Part shown: in pieces, positions 24,382-33,376 of the stretch
How the letters are laid out: each line of letters begins with the position of its first letter
Position numbering within the stretch: position 1 is the stretch's first letter
Assembly: GCA_029210625.1 (NCBI GenBank)
Contig: JARGFU010000042.1
Coordinates: forward strand, 1 to 34,401
Length of the DNA: 34,401 bases
Direction of reading: 5' to 3'
DNA from: Deltaproteobacteria bacterium
GTDB lineage: Bacteria; Myxococcota; Myxococcia; SLRQ01
The notes under the pieces: model-generated
Databases searched by the model: none
What the model saw: only the letters and a program-made list of their open reading frames with translations
What the model was told of the DNA's origin: nothing
Position numbers and translations under genes: made by a program

Positions 24382-25284
24382 ATGTCCATGGACCTCGATC
24401 GACTGGTGGATGAAGTCACGCGCGAGGTGAAGGCCCGGCTGATGCAGGCCTCGCCGGCCCCGGCCTCTGCCTGCTCGTCGGGCTCGGAGTGCGAGGCCAC
24501 GGCCTCCCAGTGCAGCGGCAGCGGCCACTGCCACGTCCGGAAGACCCGCGTGATCCGGGCCATGCAGCAGCTCGGCGCGACGCGCTTCTCGGCGCAGCCC
24601 GGCACCGGCCGCTCGGACGCCGACATCGCGCGCGCGATCGACCACACCCTCCTCAAGCCCGACACCGACCGCGAGTCCCTCCAGCGGGTCTGCGACGAGG
24701 CCAAGCAGTACGGCTTCGCCACGGTCTGCGTGAACGCGTCGAACGTCGCCTTCGTGGCCCGCTGCCTCGCCGGCTCGCCGGTGAAGGCCATCGCCGTCGT
24801 CGGCTTCCCCCTCGGCGCGATGACCGCGACCGCCAAGGCCTTCGAGGCCCGGGAGGCGGTCCGCTCCGGCGCCCGCGAGATCGACATGGTGATCAACATC
24901 GGGGCCCTCAAGAGCCGGGACTACGCCCTGGTCCTCGAGGACATCGCCGCGGTGGTGGACGCCTCCAAGCCCTACCCGGTGAAGGTGATCCTCGAGACCT
25001 CCTCCCTGAACCACGACGAGAAGGTGATCGGCTGCGCGCTCTCCAAGGCCGCCGGCGCCGCCTTCGTGAAGACCTCGACCGGCTTCGGGGGTGGCGGCGC
25101 CACCGTCGAGGACGTCGAGCTGATGCGGCGGATCGTCGGCCCCGAGATGGGCGTGAAGGCCTCCGGCGGCGTGCACAACGCGGACGACGCCCGGGCGATG
25201 TTCAAGGCCGGCGCCGACCGCATCGGCGCCTCGGCCAGCGTGGCGATCGTCACGGGCCAGAAGACCAAGAGCAAGGGCTACTAG
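24382..25284 (+). CDS. deoC: Deoxyribose-phosphate aldolase with N-terminal BMC targeting extension
   Basis: A 300-residue protein; typical DeoC is about 220-260. The aldolase domain (about 80-300) is complete: IDHTLLKP (86-93), D168 in EIDMVIN, Schiff-base lysine K230 in FVKTSTGF, and K259 in GVKASGGV. It cleaves 2-deoxyribose-5-phosphate to acetaldehyde and glyceraldehyde-3-phosphate. The first ~80 residues are extra. Residues 6-20 (DRLVDEVTREVKARL) form an amphipathic helix like BMC encapsulation peptides, followed by an Ala/Ser linker holding C31, C37, C44, C50 and H51, evenly spaced. The Cys could bind a metal or form disulfides. Start: ATG 24382, or 24388 two codons later; either keeps the helix. 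It is followed by a hairpin and then the pyrimidine-nucleoside phosphorylase gene. Confidence 0.95.
   Translation: MSMDLDRLVDEVTREVKARLMQASPAPASACSSGSECEATASQCSGSGHCHVRKTRVIRAMQQLGATRFSAQPGTGRSDADIARAIDHTLLKPDTDRESLQRVCDEAKQYGFATVCVNASNVAFVARCLAGSPVKAIAVVGFPLGAMTATAKAFEAREAVRSGAREIDMVINIGALKSRDYALVLEDIAAVVDASKPYPVKVILETSSLNHDEKVIGCALSKAAGAAFVKTSTGFGGGGATVEDVELMRRIVGPEMGVKASGGVHNADDARAMFKAGADRIGASASVAIVTGQKTKSKGY
24397..24441 (+). other. Putative encapsulation peptide at DeoC N-terminus
   Basis: DeoC residues 6-20, DRLVDEVTREVKARL, placed before a Pro/Ala/Ser/Cys linker and outside the catalytic domain. The position and pattern fit known N-terminal tags of PduP, PduD and EutC. It matches the C-terminal helix of the class II aldolase at 7 of 15 positions. 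Confidence 0.65.
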
Positions 25285-25291
25285 CGCGGAT

Positions 25292-25309
25292 CCGGGCGCT
25301 TCTGCCCGG
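25292..25309 (+). terminator. Hairpin between deoC and the phosphorylase gene
   Basis: CCGGGC (25292-25297), loop GCTTCT, GCCCGG (25304-25309), 8 bases after the deoC stop. It lacks a T-run, so it may attenuate or stabilise rather than fully terminate. Confidence 0.35.
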
Positions 25310-25335
25310 GGGGCTCGCGTGGTAAGCAGCCTCTC

Positions 25336-26652
25336 GTGCGTGCCTACGACCTGATTCTCGAGAAGCGCGAGGGTGAGGAGCTCTCCGACGACGAGCTGAA
25401 ATGGCTCGTCGACGCCTACACCCGCGGCGAGATCCCCGACTACCAGATGGCCTCCCTGCTCATGGCCATCTTCTTCCGCGGCATGTCCGGTAGGGAGCTG
25501 GCCACCTGGACCAGCGCCATGCTGCACTCCGGGGAGGTCGTGGACCTCTCGGAGGTCCCCGGGCGGAAGGTCGACAAGCACTCCACCGGCGGGGTGGGGG
25601 ACAAGGTCTCCCTCTGTCTGGCGCCGATCGTCGCGGCTTGCGGCGTGCCGGTGCCGATGGTCAGCGGCCGGGGCCTCGGCCACACCGGCGGCACCCTCGA
25701 CAAGCTCGAGGCCATCCCCGGCTTCCGGGTCGATCTGGGCATCGAGCGCTACAAGGAGATCGTCGCCGAGCACGGCCTCTGCCTCATCGGGCAGACCGAG
25801 ACCCTCGCGCCGGCGGACCGCAAGCTCTACGCGCTGCGGGACGTGACCGCGACGGTGGAGTCGATCCCCCTCATCTCCTCGTCGATCCTCTCCAAGAAGC
25901 TGGCCGAGGGCATCGACGCCCTGGTGCTCGACGTGAAGGTCGGCAAGGGCGCCTTCATGAAGACCCGCGAGCGGGCCGAGGAGCTCGCCCGCACCATGGT
26001 CGAGCTGGGCACCCGGATGGGCAAGCAGGTGGTGGCCCTCCTCACCGCGATGGACGAGCCCCTGGGCCTGGCGGTGGGCAACGCCCTGGAGACCCAGGAG
26101 GCCATCGACCTCCTGCACGGGCGGGGGCCGGCGGACCTCGACGAGATCAACTTCGCCCTCGCCGCCCAGATGCTGGTGCTGGGCGAGGTGGCGGACGACC
26201 TCGAGGCCGGCGAGGCGAAGGCCCGGGCGGCCGTCGCCGACGGCTCGGCCCTCGAGTGCTTCCGGCGCCTGGTCGAGGCCCAGGGGGGAGACCCGCGGGT
26301 GGCCGACGACCCCGGGGTGCTGCCCTCGGCGCAGTTCGGGGAGCCGGTCACCGCGACCCGCACCGGCGTGGTGCAGGGCATCGACGCCCTGAAGGTTGGC
26401 GTGGCGGCCATGAAGATCGGCGCGGGCCGGGCCACCAAGGAGAGCGTGATCGATCCGGCGGTGGGCGTGATGCTCCGCAAGAAGACCGGCGACACCGTCA
26501 AGGCGGGCGAGGTCCTGGCGGTCATCCACGTGAACGACGAGTCCAAGATCGACCAGTGCGCCGCGGAGGTGCAGGAGGCCTACCTCCTCGGTGACGAGCC
26601 GCCCCCCCGGACGCCTCGCATCCTCGATCGCATCGTCGCGGAGAGGGCATGA
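25336..26652 (+). CDS. pdp: Pyrimidine-nucleoside (thymidine) phosphorylase
   Basis: A 438-residue protein of normal length for the family. It splits thymidine, uridine or deoxyuridine with phosphate into the base and (deoxy)ribose-1-phosphate. Signatures are KHSTGGVGDK (81-90, phosphate loop) and SGRGLGHTGGT (110-120), with LDKLEAIPGF. The C-terminal domain (about 345-435) ends in DTVKAGEVLAVIHVN, as in PYNP_C. Whether it prefers thymidine (DeoA) or is broad (Pdp) cannot be read from sequence alone. Start GTG 25336 (MRAYDLILEK) matches the family N-terminus; no Shine-Dalgarno is obvious. The stop overlaps the transporter start (ATGA), so enzyme and transporter are coupled. Confidence 0.95.
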   Translation: MRAYDLILEKREGEELSDDELKWLVDAYTRGEIPDYQMASLLMAIFFRGMSGRELATWTSAMLHSGEVVDLSEVPGRKVDKHSTGGVGDKVSLCLAPIVAACGVPVPMVSGRGLGHTGGTLDKLEAIPGFRVDLGIERYKEIVAEHGLCLIGQTETLAPADRKLYALRDVTATVESIPLISSSILSKKLAEGIDALVLDVKVGKGAFMKTRERAEELARTMVELGTRMGKQVVALLTAMDEPLGLAVGNALETQEAIDLLHGRGPADLDEINFALAAQMLVLGEVADDLEAGEAKARAAVADGSALECFRRLVEAQGGDPRVADDPGVLPSAQFGEPVTATRTGVVQGIDALKVGVAAMKIGAGRATKESVIDPAVGVMLRKKTGDTVKAGEVLAVIHVNDESKIDQCAAEVQEAYLLGDEPPPRTPRILDRIVAERA

Positions 26653-28313
26653 GCCGCGGGGTCGCCGCGCCCCCCCGGCGGGGTCGGTGGCTGCTCTCCC
26701 TCCGCCAGGCCCTGGGCCTGGCGCTGATCTCGGGCCTGCTGCTCCTCGCGCTGGGGGCCCGGGCGCAGGAGGAGGCCGCCCCCACCGAGACCCCGGTCGC
26801 CGAGGCTGCGCCCGCCGAGGCTGCGCCCGCCGAGGCTGCGCCCGCCGAGGCTGCGCCCGCCGAGGCCGCGCCCGCCGAGGCGCCGCGCTCCCTCGCCACC
26901 CTCGTCGAGCGGCCCGAGACCGTGGACTGGGGCGGCCGCGTCATCTCCCTCCTCGGGCTCTTCGCCCTGCTGGGGATCGCCTGGCTCCTCTCCAGCCACC
27001 GCCGCCTGGTCCCCTGGCGGGTGATCGCCTGGGGGGTGGCCCTGCAGCTCCTCCTCGGGGTCTTCGTCATCCGCACCGACGCCGGGAAGCGCCTCTTCGC
27101 CTTCCTCAACCAGGTGGTGATGCGCCTGCAGGTCTTCATCGACGAGGGCTCGGGCTTCCTCTTCGGCGACTACCTGACCATGCGCTTCAGCTTCGTGCTG
27201 AACGTGCTGCCCACCATCATCTTCTTCTCCTCGCTGATGACCGTCCTCTACCACCTGGGGCTGATGCAGCGGCTGGTCCACGGCGTGGCGTGGGTGATGC
27301 AGCGGACGATGCGGACCTCCGGCTCCGAGACCCTCTCGGCGGCGGCCAACATCTTCGTCGGGCAGACCGAGGCGCCCCTGCTGGTGAAGCCCTTCGTGTC
27401 GACCATGACCCGCTCGGAGCTCATGGCGGTGATGACCGGCGGCTTCGCCACGGTGGCCGGCGGCGTGATGATGGCCTACGTGGCGATGCTCTCGGGGATG
27501 TTCCCCGACATCGCCGGCCACCTCATCGCGGCCAGCGTGATGAGCGCGCCGGCGGCGCTGGTCGTCGCCAAGGCGATGATCCCGGAGACCGAGGTCTCCC
27601 GGACCGCCGGGAGCCTCCAGCTCGAGATCGAGCGCCCCGACGTCAACGTCATCGACGCCGCGGCGCGGGGCGCCGGCGAGGGCCTGACCCTGGCCCTCAA
27701 CGTCGGCGCGATGCTCCTGGCCTTCATCGCCCTGGTCGCGCTGCTCAACGCCCTGCTCGGGCTGCCCGCCGGCTGGCACAACGACGGCCTCTGGGCGGAG
27801 ATCCTCGAGCACCTGAAGGCCTCGGCCACGGTCGTCCCTGCGGGCTGCGAGGCCCCGAAGGACTTCGGTGCCCTGCAGGCCTGCCTCGCCCAGGTGCAGG
27901 GCGGGCTGCCGCCGGAGCTGGCCGACCAGGCCCTCTGGACGCCCTTCTCGATCCAGCGCCTGCTGGGCTGGGTCTTCTGGCCGGTGGCCTGGGTGATGGG
28001 GGTCCCCGCCCAGGACTGCACGGTGGTCGCCCAGCTGCTGGGCGAGAAGCTGGTCCTCAACGAGTTCTACGCCTACCACCACTTCGGCGAGCTGCTGAAG
28101 GGTGGGGTGGAGCTCTCCTACCGGTCGGTGGTCATCACCACCTACGCCCTCTGCGGCTTCGCCAACTTCGGATCGATCGCGATCCAGATCGGTGGCATCG
28201 GTGGGATCGCGCCGGAGCGCCGCCACGATCTGGCGCGCCTGGGGCTACGTGCGATGATTGCTGGAACCCTGGCGGCCTTCATGACGGCCACCGTGGCAGG
28301 AATGCTGGTCTGA
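26649..28313 (+). CDS. nupC: Concentrative nucleoside transporter with signal-like N-terminal extension
   Basis: A 554-residue CNT-family symporter that imports nucleosides with Na+ or H+. Family motifs are GQTEAPLLVKPF and NEFYAYHHF (the NEFxAY motif), plus multiple transmembrane helices from about residue 95. The first ~90 residues are unusual. There is a signal-peptide-like segment (RRGRWLLSLRQALGLALISG...ALGARA, likely cleavage before Q40), then a PAEAA repeat built from 15-base tandem units (26799-26883). The canonical E. coli NupC is about 400 residues, so both this extension and an insert around 365-430 with two Cys (CEAPKDFGALQAC) are extra. It starts inside the stop of the phosphorylase gene and is followed after 25 bases by the purine nucleoside phosphorylase gene. 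Confidence 0.93.
   Translation: MSRGVAAPPRRGRWLLSLRQALGLALISGLLLLALGARAQEEAAPTETPVAEAAPAEAAPAEAAPAEAAPAEAAPAEAPRSLATLVERPETVDWGGRVISLLGLFALLGIAWLLSSHRRLVPWRVIAWGVALQLLLGVFVIRTDAGKRLFAFLNQVVMRLQVFIDEGSGFLFGDYLTMRFSFVLNVLPTIIFFSSLMTVLYHLGLMQRLVHGVAWVMQRTMRTSGSETLSAAANIFVGQTEAPLLVKPFVSTMTRSELMAVMTGGFATVAGGVMMAYVAMLSGMFPDIAGHLIAASVMSAPAALVVAKAMIPETEVSRTAGSLQLEIERPDVNVIDAAARGAGEGLTLALNVGAMLLAFIALVALLNALLGLPAGWHNDGLWAEILEHLKASATVVPAGCEAPKDFGALQACLAQVQGGLPPELADQALWTPFSIQRLLGWVFWPVAWVMGVPAQDCTVVAQLLGEKLVLNEFYAYHHFGELLKGGVELSYRSVVITTYALCGFANFGSIAIQIGGIGGIAPERRHDLARLGLRAMIAGTLAAFMTATVAGMLV
26799..26883 (+). repeat. 15-bp tandem repeat in nupC
   Basis: The unit GCCGAGGCTGCGCCC occurs four times exactly from 26799 to 26858, then once with a T-to-C change (26859-26873) and partially after that. 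It encodes the AEAAP repeat in the N-terminal linker of the transporter. The near-identity at the DNA level suggests recent expansion. Confidence 0.92.
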
Positions 28314-28338
28314 ACCCTCGAAGGAAGAGCGGGAAGAG

Positions 28339-29187
28339 ATGCACGAGAAGGTCTACGAGAGAGTGATGGAGAGCGCCGAGGCGGTGCAGAAGCTCGGCGG
28401 CGCCAGGCCGCGGGTCGGCCTGGTCCTGGGCTCGGGGCTGGGTGCGTTCGCCGAGGGGCTCCAGGAGGCGATCTCGGTCGACTACGGTGAGCTTCCCCAC
28501 TTCCCGGTGAGCGCGGTCGCCGGCCACGCGGGCCGCCTGGTCCTCGGCAAGGCGCGGGGCGTCCCGGTGGTGGTGATGGCGGGGCGGGTGCACGGCTACG
28601 AGGGCTGGACGGTGGACGAGCTGGCCCACGGCGTACGGGTGATGGCCGCGATGGGCATCCAGGCCCTGGTGCTGACCAACGCCGCCGGCGGGATCCACCC
28701 CGACCTCAAGCCGGGCGACCTGATGCGGATCACCGACCACATCAACCTCTCGGGCCGCTCTCCCCTGACGGGCCCGAACGACGAGCGCCTCGGGCCTCGC
28801 TTCCCGGACATGAGCACGTCCTACGATCCGGCCTACTCGGATCTGCTGGAGTCGGTGGCCGCCGAGGGCAAGCTGGCCCTGCGGCGTGGCGTCTACGCCT
28901 GCATGCCCGGCCCGGCCTACGAGACGCCCGCCGAGATCCGCATGCTGCGCTCGATGGGCGCCGACGCCGTGGGCATGTCGACGGCGCCGGAGGTCCTCGC
29001 CGCGCGGCACATGGGCGTGCGCTGCGTGGGGATCTCCGTGATCACCAACCTGGCGGCGGGCATCGCCACCAACCCCCTCTCTCACGCCGAGGTGAAAGAG
29101 GTCGCAGATCGGGTGAAGGATCGCTTCGTCGATCTGCTCGAGCGCTACGTTCCGGCCCTGGACGAGGTCCTCGAGCCGAAGGCGTAG
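28339..29187 (+). CDS. punA: Purine nucleoside phosphorylase
   Basis: A 282-residue enzyme of the trimeric PNP/MTAP family. It cleaves purine (deoxy)nucleosides to the base and (deoxy)ribose-1-phosphate. Visible motifs are LGSGLGAFAE (phosphate loop), GHAGRLVLG, GRVHGYEGW, TNAAGGIHPDLKPGDLM, GPAYETPAEIRML, VGMSTAPEV and ISVITNLAAG, whose Glu and Asn contact 6-oxopurines. GGAAGAG precedes the ATG. It has no extra targeting helix, unlike DeoC. It is the last gene of the nucleoside set; together with the pyrimidine enzyme it would supply deoxyribose-1-phosphate, which needs a phosphopentomutase (not in the window) to become the DeoC substrate. Confidence 0.94.
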   Translation: MHEKVYERVMESAEAVQKLGGARPRVGLVLGSGLGAFAEGLQEAISVDYGELPHFPVSAVAGHAGRLVLGKARGVPVVVMAGRVHGYEGWTVDELAHGVRVMAAMGIQALVLTNAAGGIHPDLKPGDLMRITDHINLSGRSPLTGPNDERLGPRFPDMSTSYDPAYSDLLESVAAEGKLALRRGVYACMPGPAYETPAEIRMLRSMGADAVGMSTAPEVLAARHMGVRCVGISVITNLAAGIATNPLSHAEVKEVADRVKDRFVDLLERYVPALDEVLEPKA

Positions 29188-29197
29188 AGCGGGGCGA

Positions 29198-29401
29198 TCA
29201 GCCGTTCTTGGCGTACTTGCGGCGGAACCGCTCGATACGACCGGCGGTGTCGACCAGCTTCTGCTTGCCCGTGAAGAACGGGTGACACTCGTTGCAGATG
29301 TCGACGGTGAAGTCGGACTTCGTGCTCTTGGTGTGGATCTGGTTCCCGCAGGCGCAGGTGATCACGGTGTCTTCGTACTTCGGGTGAATCTCGGCTTTCA
29401 T
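29198..29401 (-). CDS. rpmE: Ribosomal protein L31, zinc-binding form
   Basis: A 67-residue large-subunit ribosomal protein. The zinc-binding set C16-x-C18 and C36-x2-C39 is present, so this is the C+ (zinc) type. [20 protein letters not shown] and [25 protein letters not shown] are typical. AAGGAG lies 9 bases upstream of the ATG. The 3' end is 10 bases from the convergent punA stop. Confidence 0.97.
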   Translation of the reverse strand: MKAEIHPKYEDTVITCACGNQIHTKSTKSDFTVDICNECHPFFTGKQKLVDTAGRIERFRRKYAKNG

Positions 29402-29427
29402 CTCGCTAGGCTCCTTGCCTACATACT

Positions 29428-29445
29428 CGGGACACCCTCGTCCCG
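29428..29445 (-). promoter_or_regulatory. Hairpin in the rpmE 5' leader
   Basis: CGGGAC (29428-29433), 6-base loop, GTCCCG (29440-29445), about 27 bases before the rpmE start codon on the - strand. Ribosomal protein leaders often form autoregulatory structures; this short stem is only a candidate. The rest of the 159-base gap to ligA holds nothing else I can support apart from a TAGATT -10-like element (29547-29552) just before ligA. Confidence 0.3.
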
Positions 29446-29455
29446 GGGACCGTAG

Positions 29456-31866
<2,411 letters not shown>

Positions 31867-31893
31867 CGCGGAAGAAGCCTCGCAGCGCGAACT

Positions 31894-31933
31894 AAAAAAA
31901 GCAGGGTCCGAAGGATGGGGCTTCGGACCCTGC
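31894..31933 (-). terminator. Strong intrinsic terminator, oriented for - strand
   Basis: A perfect 13-base-pair stem: GCAGGGTCCGAAG (31901-31913), 7-base loop, CTTCGGACCCTGC (31921-31933). A run of seven A on the + strand (31894-31900) becomes T7 right after the stem on the - strand. As a terminator it therefore serves a - strand transcript coming from the right; for the + strand acyP message it is only a hairpin without a U-run. Confidence 0.85.
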
Positions 31934-32036
31934 AGAGTGGTTCCTGGCTCGGGATGCAGGAACCTCGAGTGAAGAGCCGACCGGTGCGGTAGCATGGCGG
32001 GGACCGACCGACGACTCGTCACCCTCTTGCCTCGCC
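31894..32036 (-). ncRNA. Candidate sigma-54-dependent small RNA
   Basis: About 143 bases on the - strand with no convincing protein reading frame. It runs from a predicted start near 32036, 12 bases after the -12 element of a near-consensus sigma-54 promoter, to the intrinsic terminator at 31894-31933. It can form three successive hairpins. The first is CGGTCGGT with ACCG-C-ACCG (32003-32010 with 31982-31990). The second is a perfect 8-base-pair stem GGTTCCTG/CAGGAACC (31939-31946 with 31957-31964). The third is the 13-base-pair terminator. Size and promoter type recall the Pxr small RNA of Myxococcus (about 130 bases, sigma-54 promoter; from memory), but I cannot confirm sequence homology. 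Confidence 0.6.
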
Positions 32037-32046
32037 CCCATACATT

Positions 32047-32062
32047 TGCAGGGCACGTGCCA
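32047..32062 (-). promoter_or_regulatory. Sigma-54 (-24/-12) promoter
   Basis: On the - strand TGGCACG-TGCC-CTGCA: GG at 32061-32060 and GC at 32049-32048 are separated by exactly 10 bases. Against the core consensus TGGCACG-N4-TTGCW only the first T of TTGC differs. It points toward the strong terminator 115 bases downstream. No enhancer-binding regulator gene is in the window. Confidence 0.65.
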
Positions 32063-32261
32063 TCGGGGCCAGATTCGAGGATCGGCCTGGATCCAAGGGG
32101 TTGGAGAGGGGACGGCCCACGACCCCCGGGGAGGGGCCCTCGAAACCCTGACATCGATGTCACGGGGTGTGAGAAAGCCGAGGCGAGGCCGCGCCCCGTG
32201 ATCGTGGAGGATCGAGATCCGGGATCTGGTCCAAGTCCCCGTGGATCAAGGAGGATCTCTT

Positions 32262-32315
32262 TTGTCGCTCTTGAGAATCGTCCTTTTGCGTGGTACGGGC
32301 GTAAGGAGGCGGTGA
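32262..32315 (+). CDS. Possible 17-codon leader ORF
   Basis: TTG start at 32262, 7 bases after a perfect AAGGAGG (32248-32254). It encodes MSLLRIVLLRGTGVRRR and ends at TGA 32313-32315. A second AAGGAGG lies near its end (32303-32309). It precedes the protease gene at 32379. The ribosome site is the only real support; it may be a leader peptide or chance. Confidence 0.25.
   Translation: MSLLRIVLLRGTGVRRR
32271..32299 (+). promoter_or_regulatory. Candidate promoter of the aspartyl protease gene
   Basis: TTGAGA (32271-32276), 17-base spacer, TACGGG (32294-32299). The -10 is poor. Upstream, a long-loop inverted repeat CACGGGG (32161-32167) / CCCCGTG (32194-32200) may be a hairpin. Nothing else is recognised between the small RNA promoter and the protease gene. 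Confidence 0.25.
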
Positions 32316-32378
32316 GACGAAGGCGGCCGGATGATGGGCACCCGGTGTTCGTGCGTCTCGAGGCAGGGCGTTTCCGAG

Positions 32379-33290
32379 ATGAAGCCAGACGATCTGCTGC
32401 TCGAGCGACGCAGGTTGTTCACCCCCGAGCCGAAGGGCCCGGGGCTCATCCTCGTGGTCTCCTGCCTGCTCCTCGGGGTGCTGGTCACCTATCTGGTCGG
32501 CGCGTACGTGGGCTGGGTCTTGCCCGACGGCGGCCTGATGATCGCCTTCGGTCTCGTCCTCGGCGTCGTCGTCCCGGCCCTCCTCGCCCGGCGCATCGCT
32601 CGGCGCGGCTGGCGGGCCTTCGCCGGGATCGAGGTCGGGCTGCTCCTCCTGTTCCTGCTGGTCCTGGGCGGCCCCACCGATCGGGCCCTCGAGACCCACG
32701 GCGCGAGGCCCTTCCACGCGCTGGCCCGGGTGCTGGGCCAGGCGGAACAGCGTGAGGCCCCGGTGATGGACGCGGGGCGAGGGGTCGTCGATGGCCTGCG
32801 GCGCCTGGCCCGGAAGGGCGCCCCCGTCGCACCGAGCGTGCCCGCACCGGCCGTGAACGTCGGCCGCGTGGACGACGGGGGGGGCTCGAACGGGACCCGC
32901 CCGGCGCCCGGCGCGATGGTGGTCGATCTCCCGGTCGCCCGCTCGGGCGCCCCGGTCGTGGTGGGCGCCACCGTGAACGGGCACATCCCGGCGGACTTCG
33001 TCTTCGACACCGGGGCCGACACCACCCTGGTGACCCTGGCCCTCGCGCGGCGGCTCGGCTTCGCCCCGGAGAGCGCGGAGGTCTACCGCCCCCTGAGGAC
33101 CCCCGCGGGTGAGTTCCAGGCGCCGGTGATCCGGCTCTCCTCCATCCGGGTGGAGTCGGCCCGGGTGGACAGCCTCGAGGTCCTGGTCTGCACCTCCTGC
33201 CGGGAGAACCTCCTGGGCCGGGACTTCCAGCGGCACTTCCGGGTCGTGCTGGACGCGGAGCGGGGGCATCTGCGCCTCCACCGGCGCTAA
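32379..33290 (+). CDS. Membrane-anchored retropepsin-like aspartyl protease
   Basis: A 303-residue protein. Residues ~20-115 contain three hydrophobic segments (ILVVSCLLLGVLVTYLVGAY, GLMIAFGLVLGVVVPALL, VGLLLLFLLVLGG). A linker follows, then a clan AA aspartic protease domain (about 185-303) with catalytic D210 in FVFDTGADTTLV and a conserved LLGRDFQRHFRVVLD end, as in TIGR02281-type and other bacterial retropepsin-like proteins. These act as dimers, one DTG per chain. The substrate is not known. The ATG at 32379 has a purine-rich AGGCAGGG upstream; ATGs at 32331/32334 would add a Cys-containing leader and are less likely. Transcribed toward the RNase gene, separated by a 481-base gap. Confidence 0.85.
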   Translation: MKPDDLLLERRRLFTPEPKGPGLILVVSCLLLGVLVTYLVGAYVGWVLPDGGLMIAFGLVLGVVVPALLARRIARRGWRAFAGIEVGLLLLFLLVLGGPTDRALETHGARPFHALARVLGQAEQREAPVMDAGRGVVDGLRRLARKGAPVAPSVPAPAVNVGRVDDGGGSNGTRPAPGAMVVDLPVARSGAPVVVGATVNGHIPADFVFDTGADTTLVTLALARRLGFAPESAEVYRPLRTPAGEFQAPVIRLSSIRVESARVDSLEVLVCTSCRENLLGRDFQRHFRVVLDAERGHLRLHRR

Positions 33291-33341
33291 GAGGCCCCCA
33301 GAGGCTCTCATCGGCCTAAGCCGCTGGATCTTCTAGTTCTC

Positions 33342-33370
33342 TTGCCAGTGCTGGCCCGAATGTGTTAATC
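33342..33370 (+). promoter_or_regulatory. Candidate promoter of the RNase E/G gene
   Basis: TTGCCA (33342-33347), 17-base spacer, TTAATC (33365-33370). It would give a leader of about 395 bases. The region is less GC-rich than its surroundings, as expected for a promoter. Confidence 0.4.
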
Positions 33371-33376
33371 CGGGAC

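Noticed and set aside
31901-31933. Signal recognition particle RNA, suggested by GGTCCGAAGGA in the terminator stem
   Set aside because: The conserved SRP apical loop and GGAAGGAAGCAGCC-type sequence are absent; the match is part of a simple perfect hairpin.
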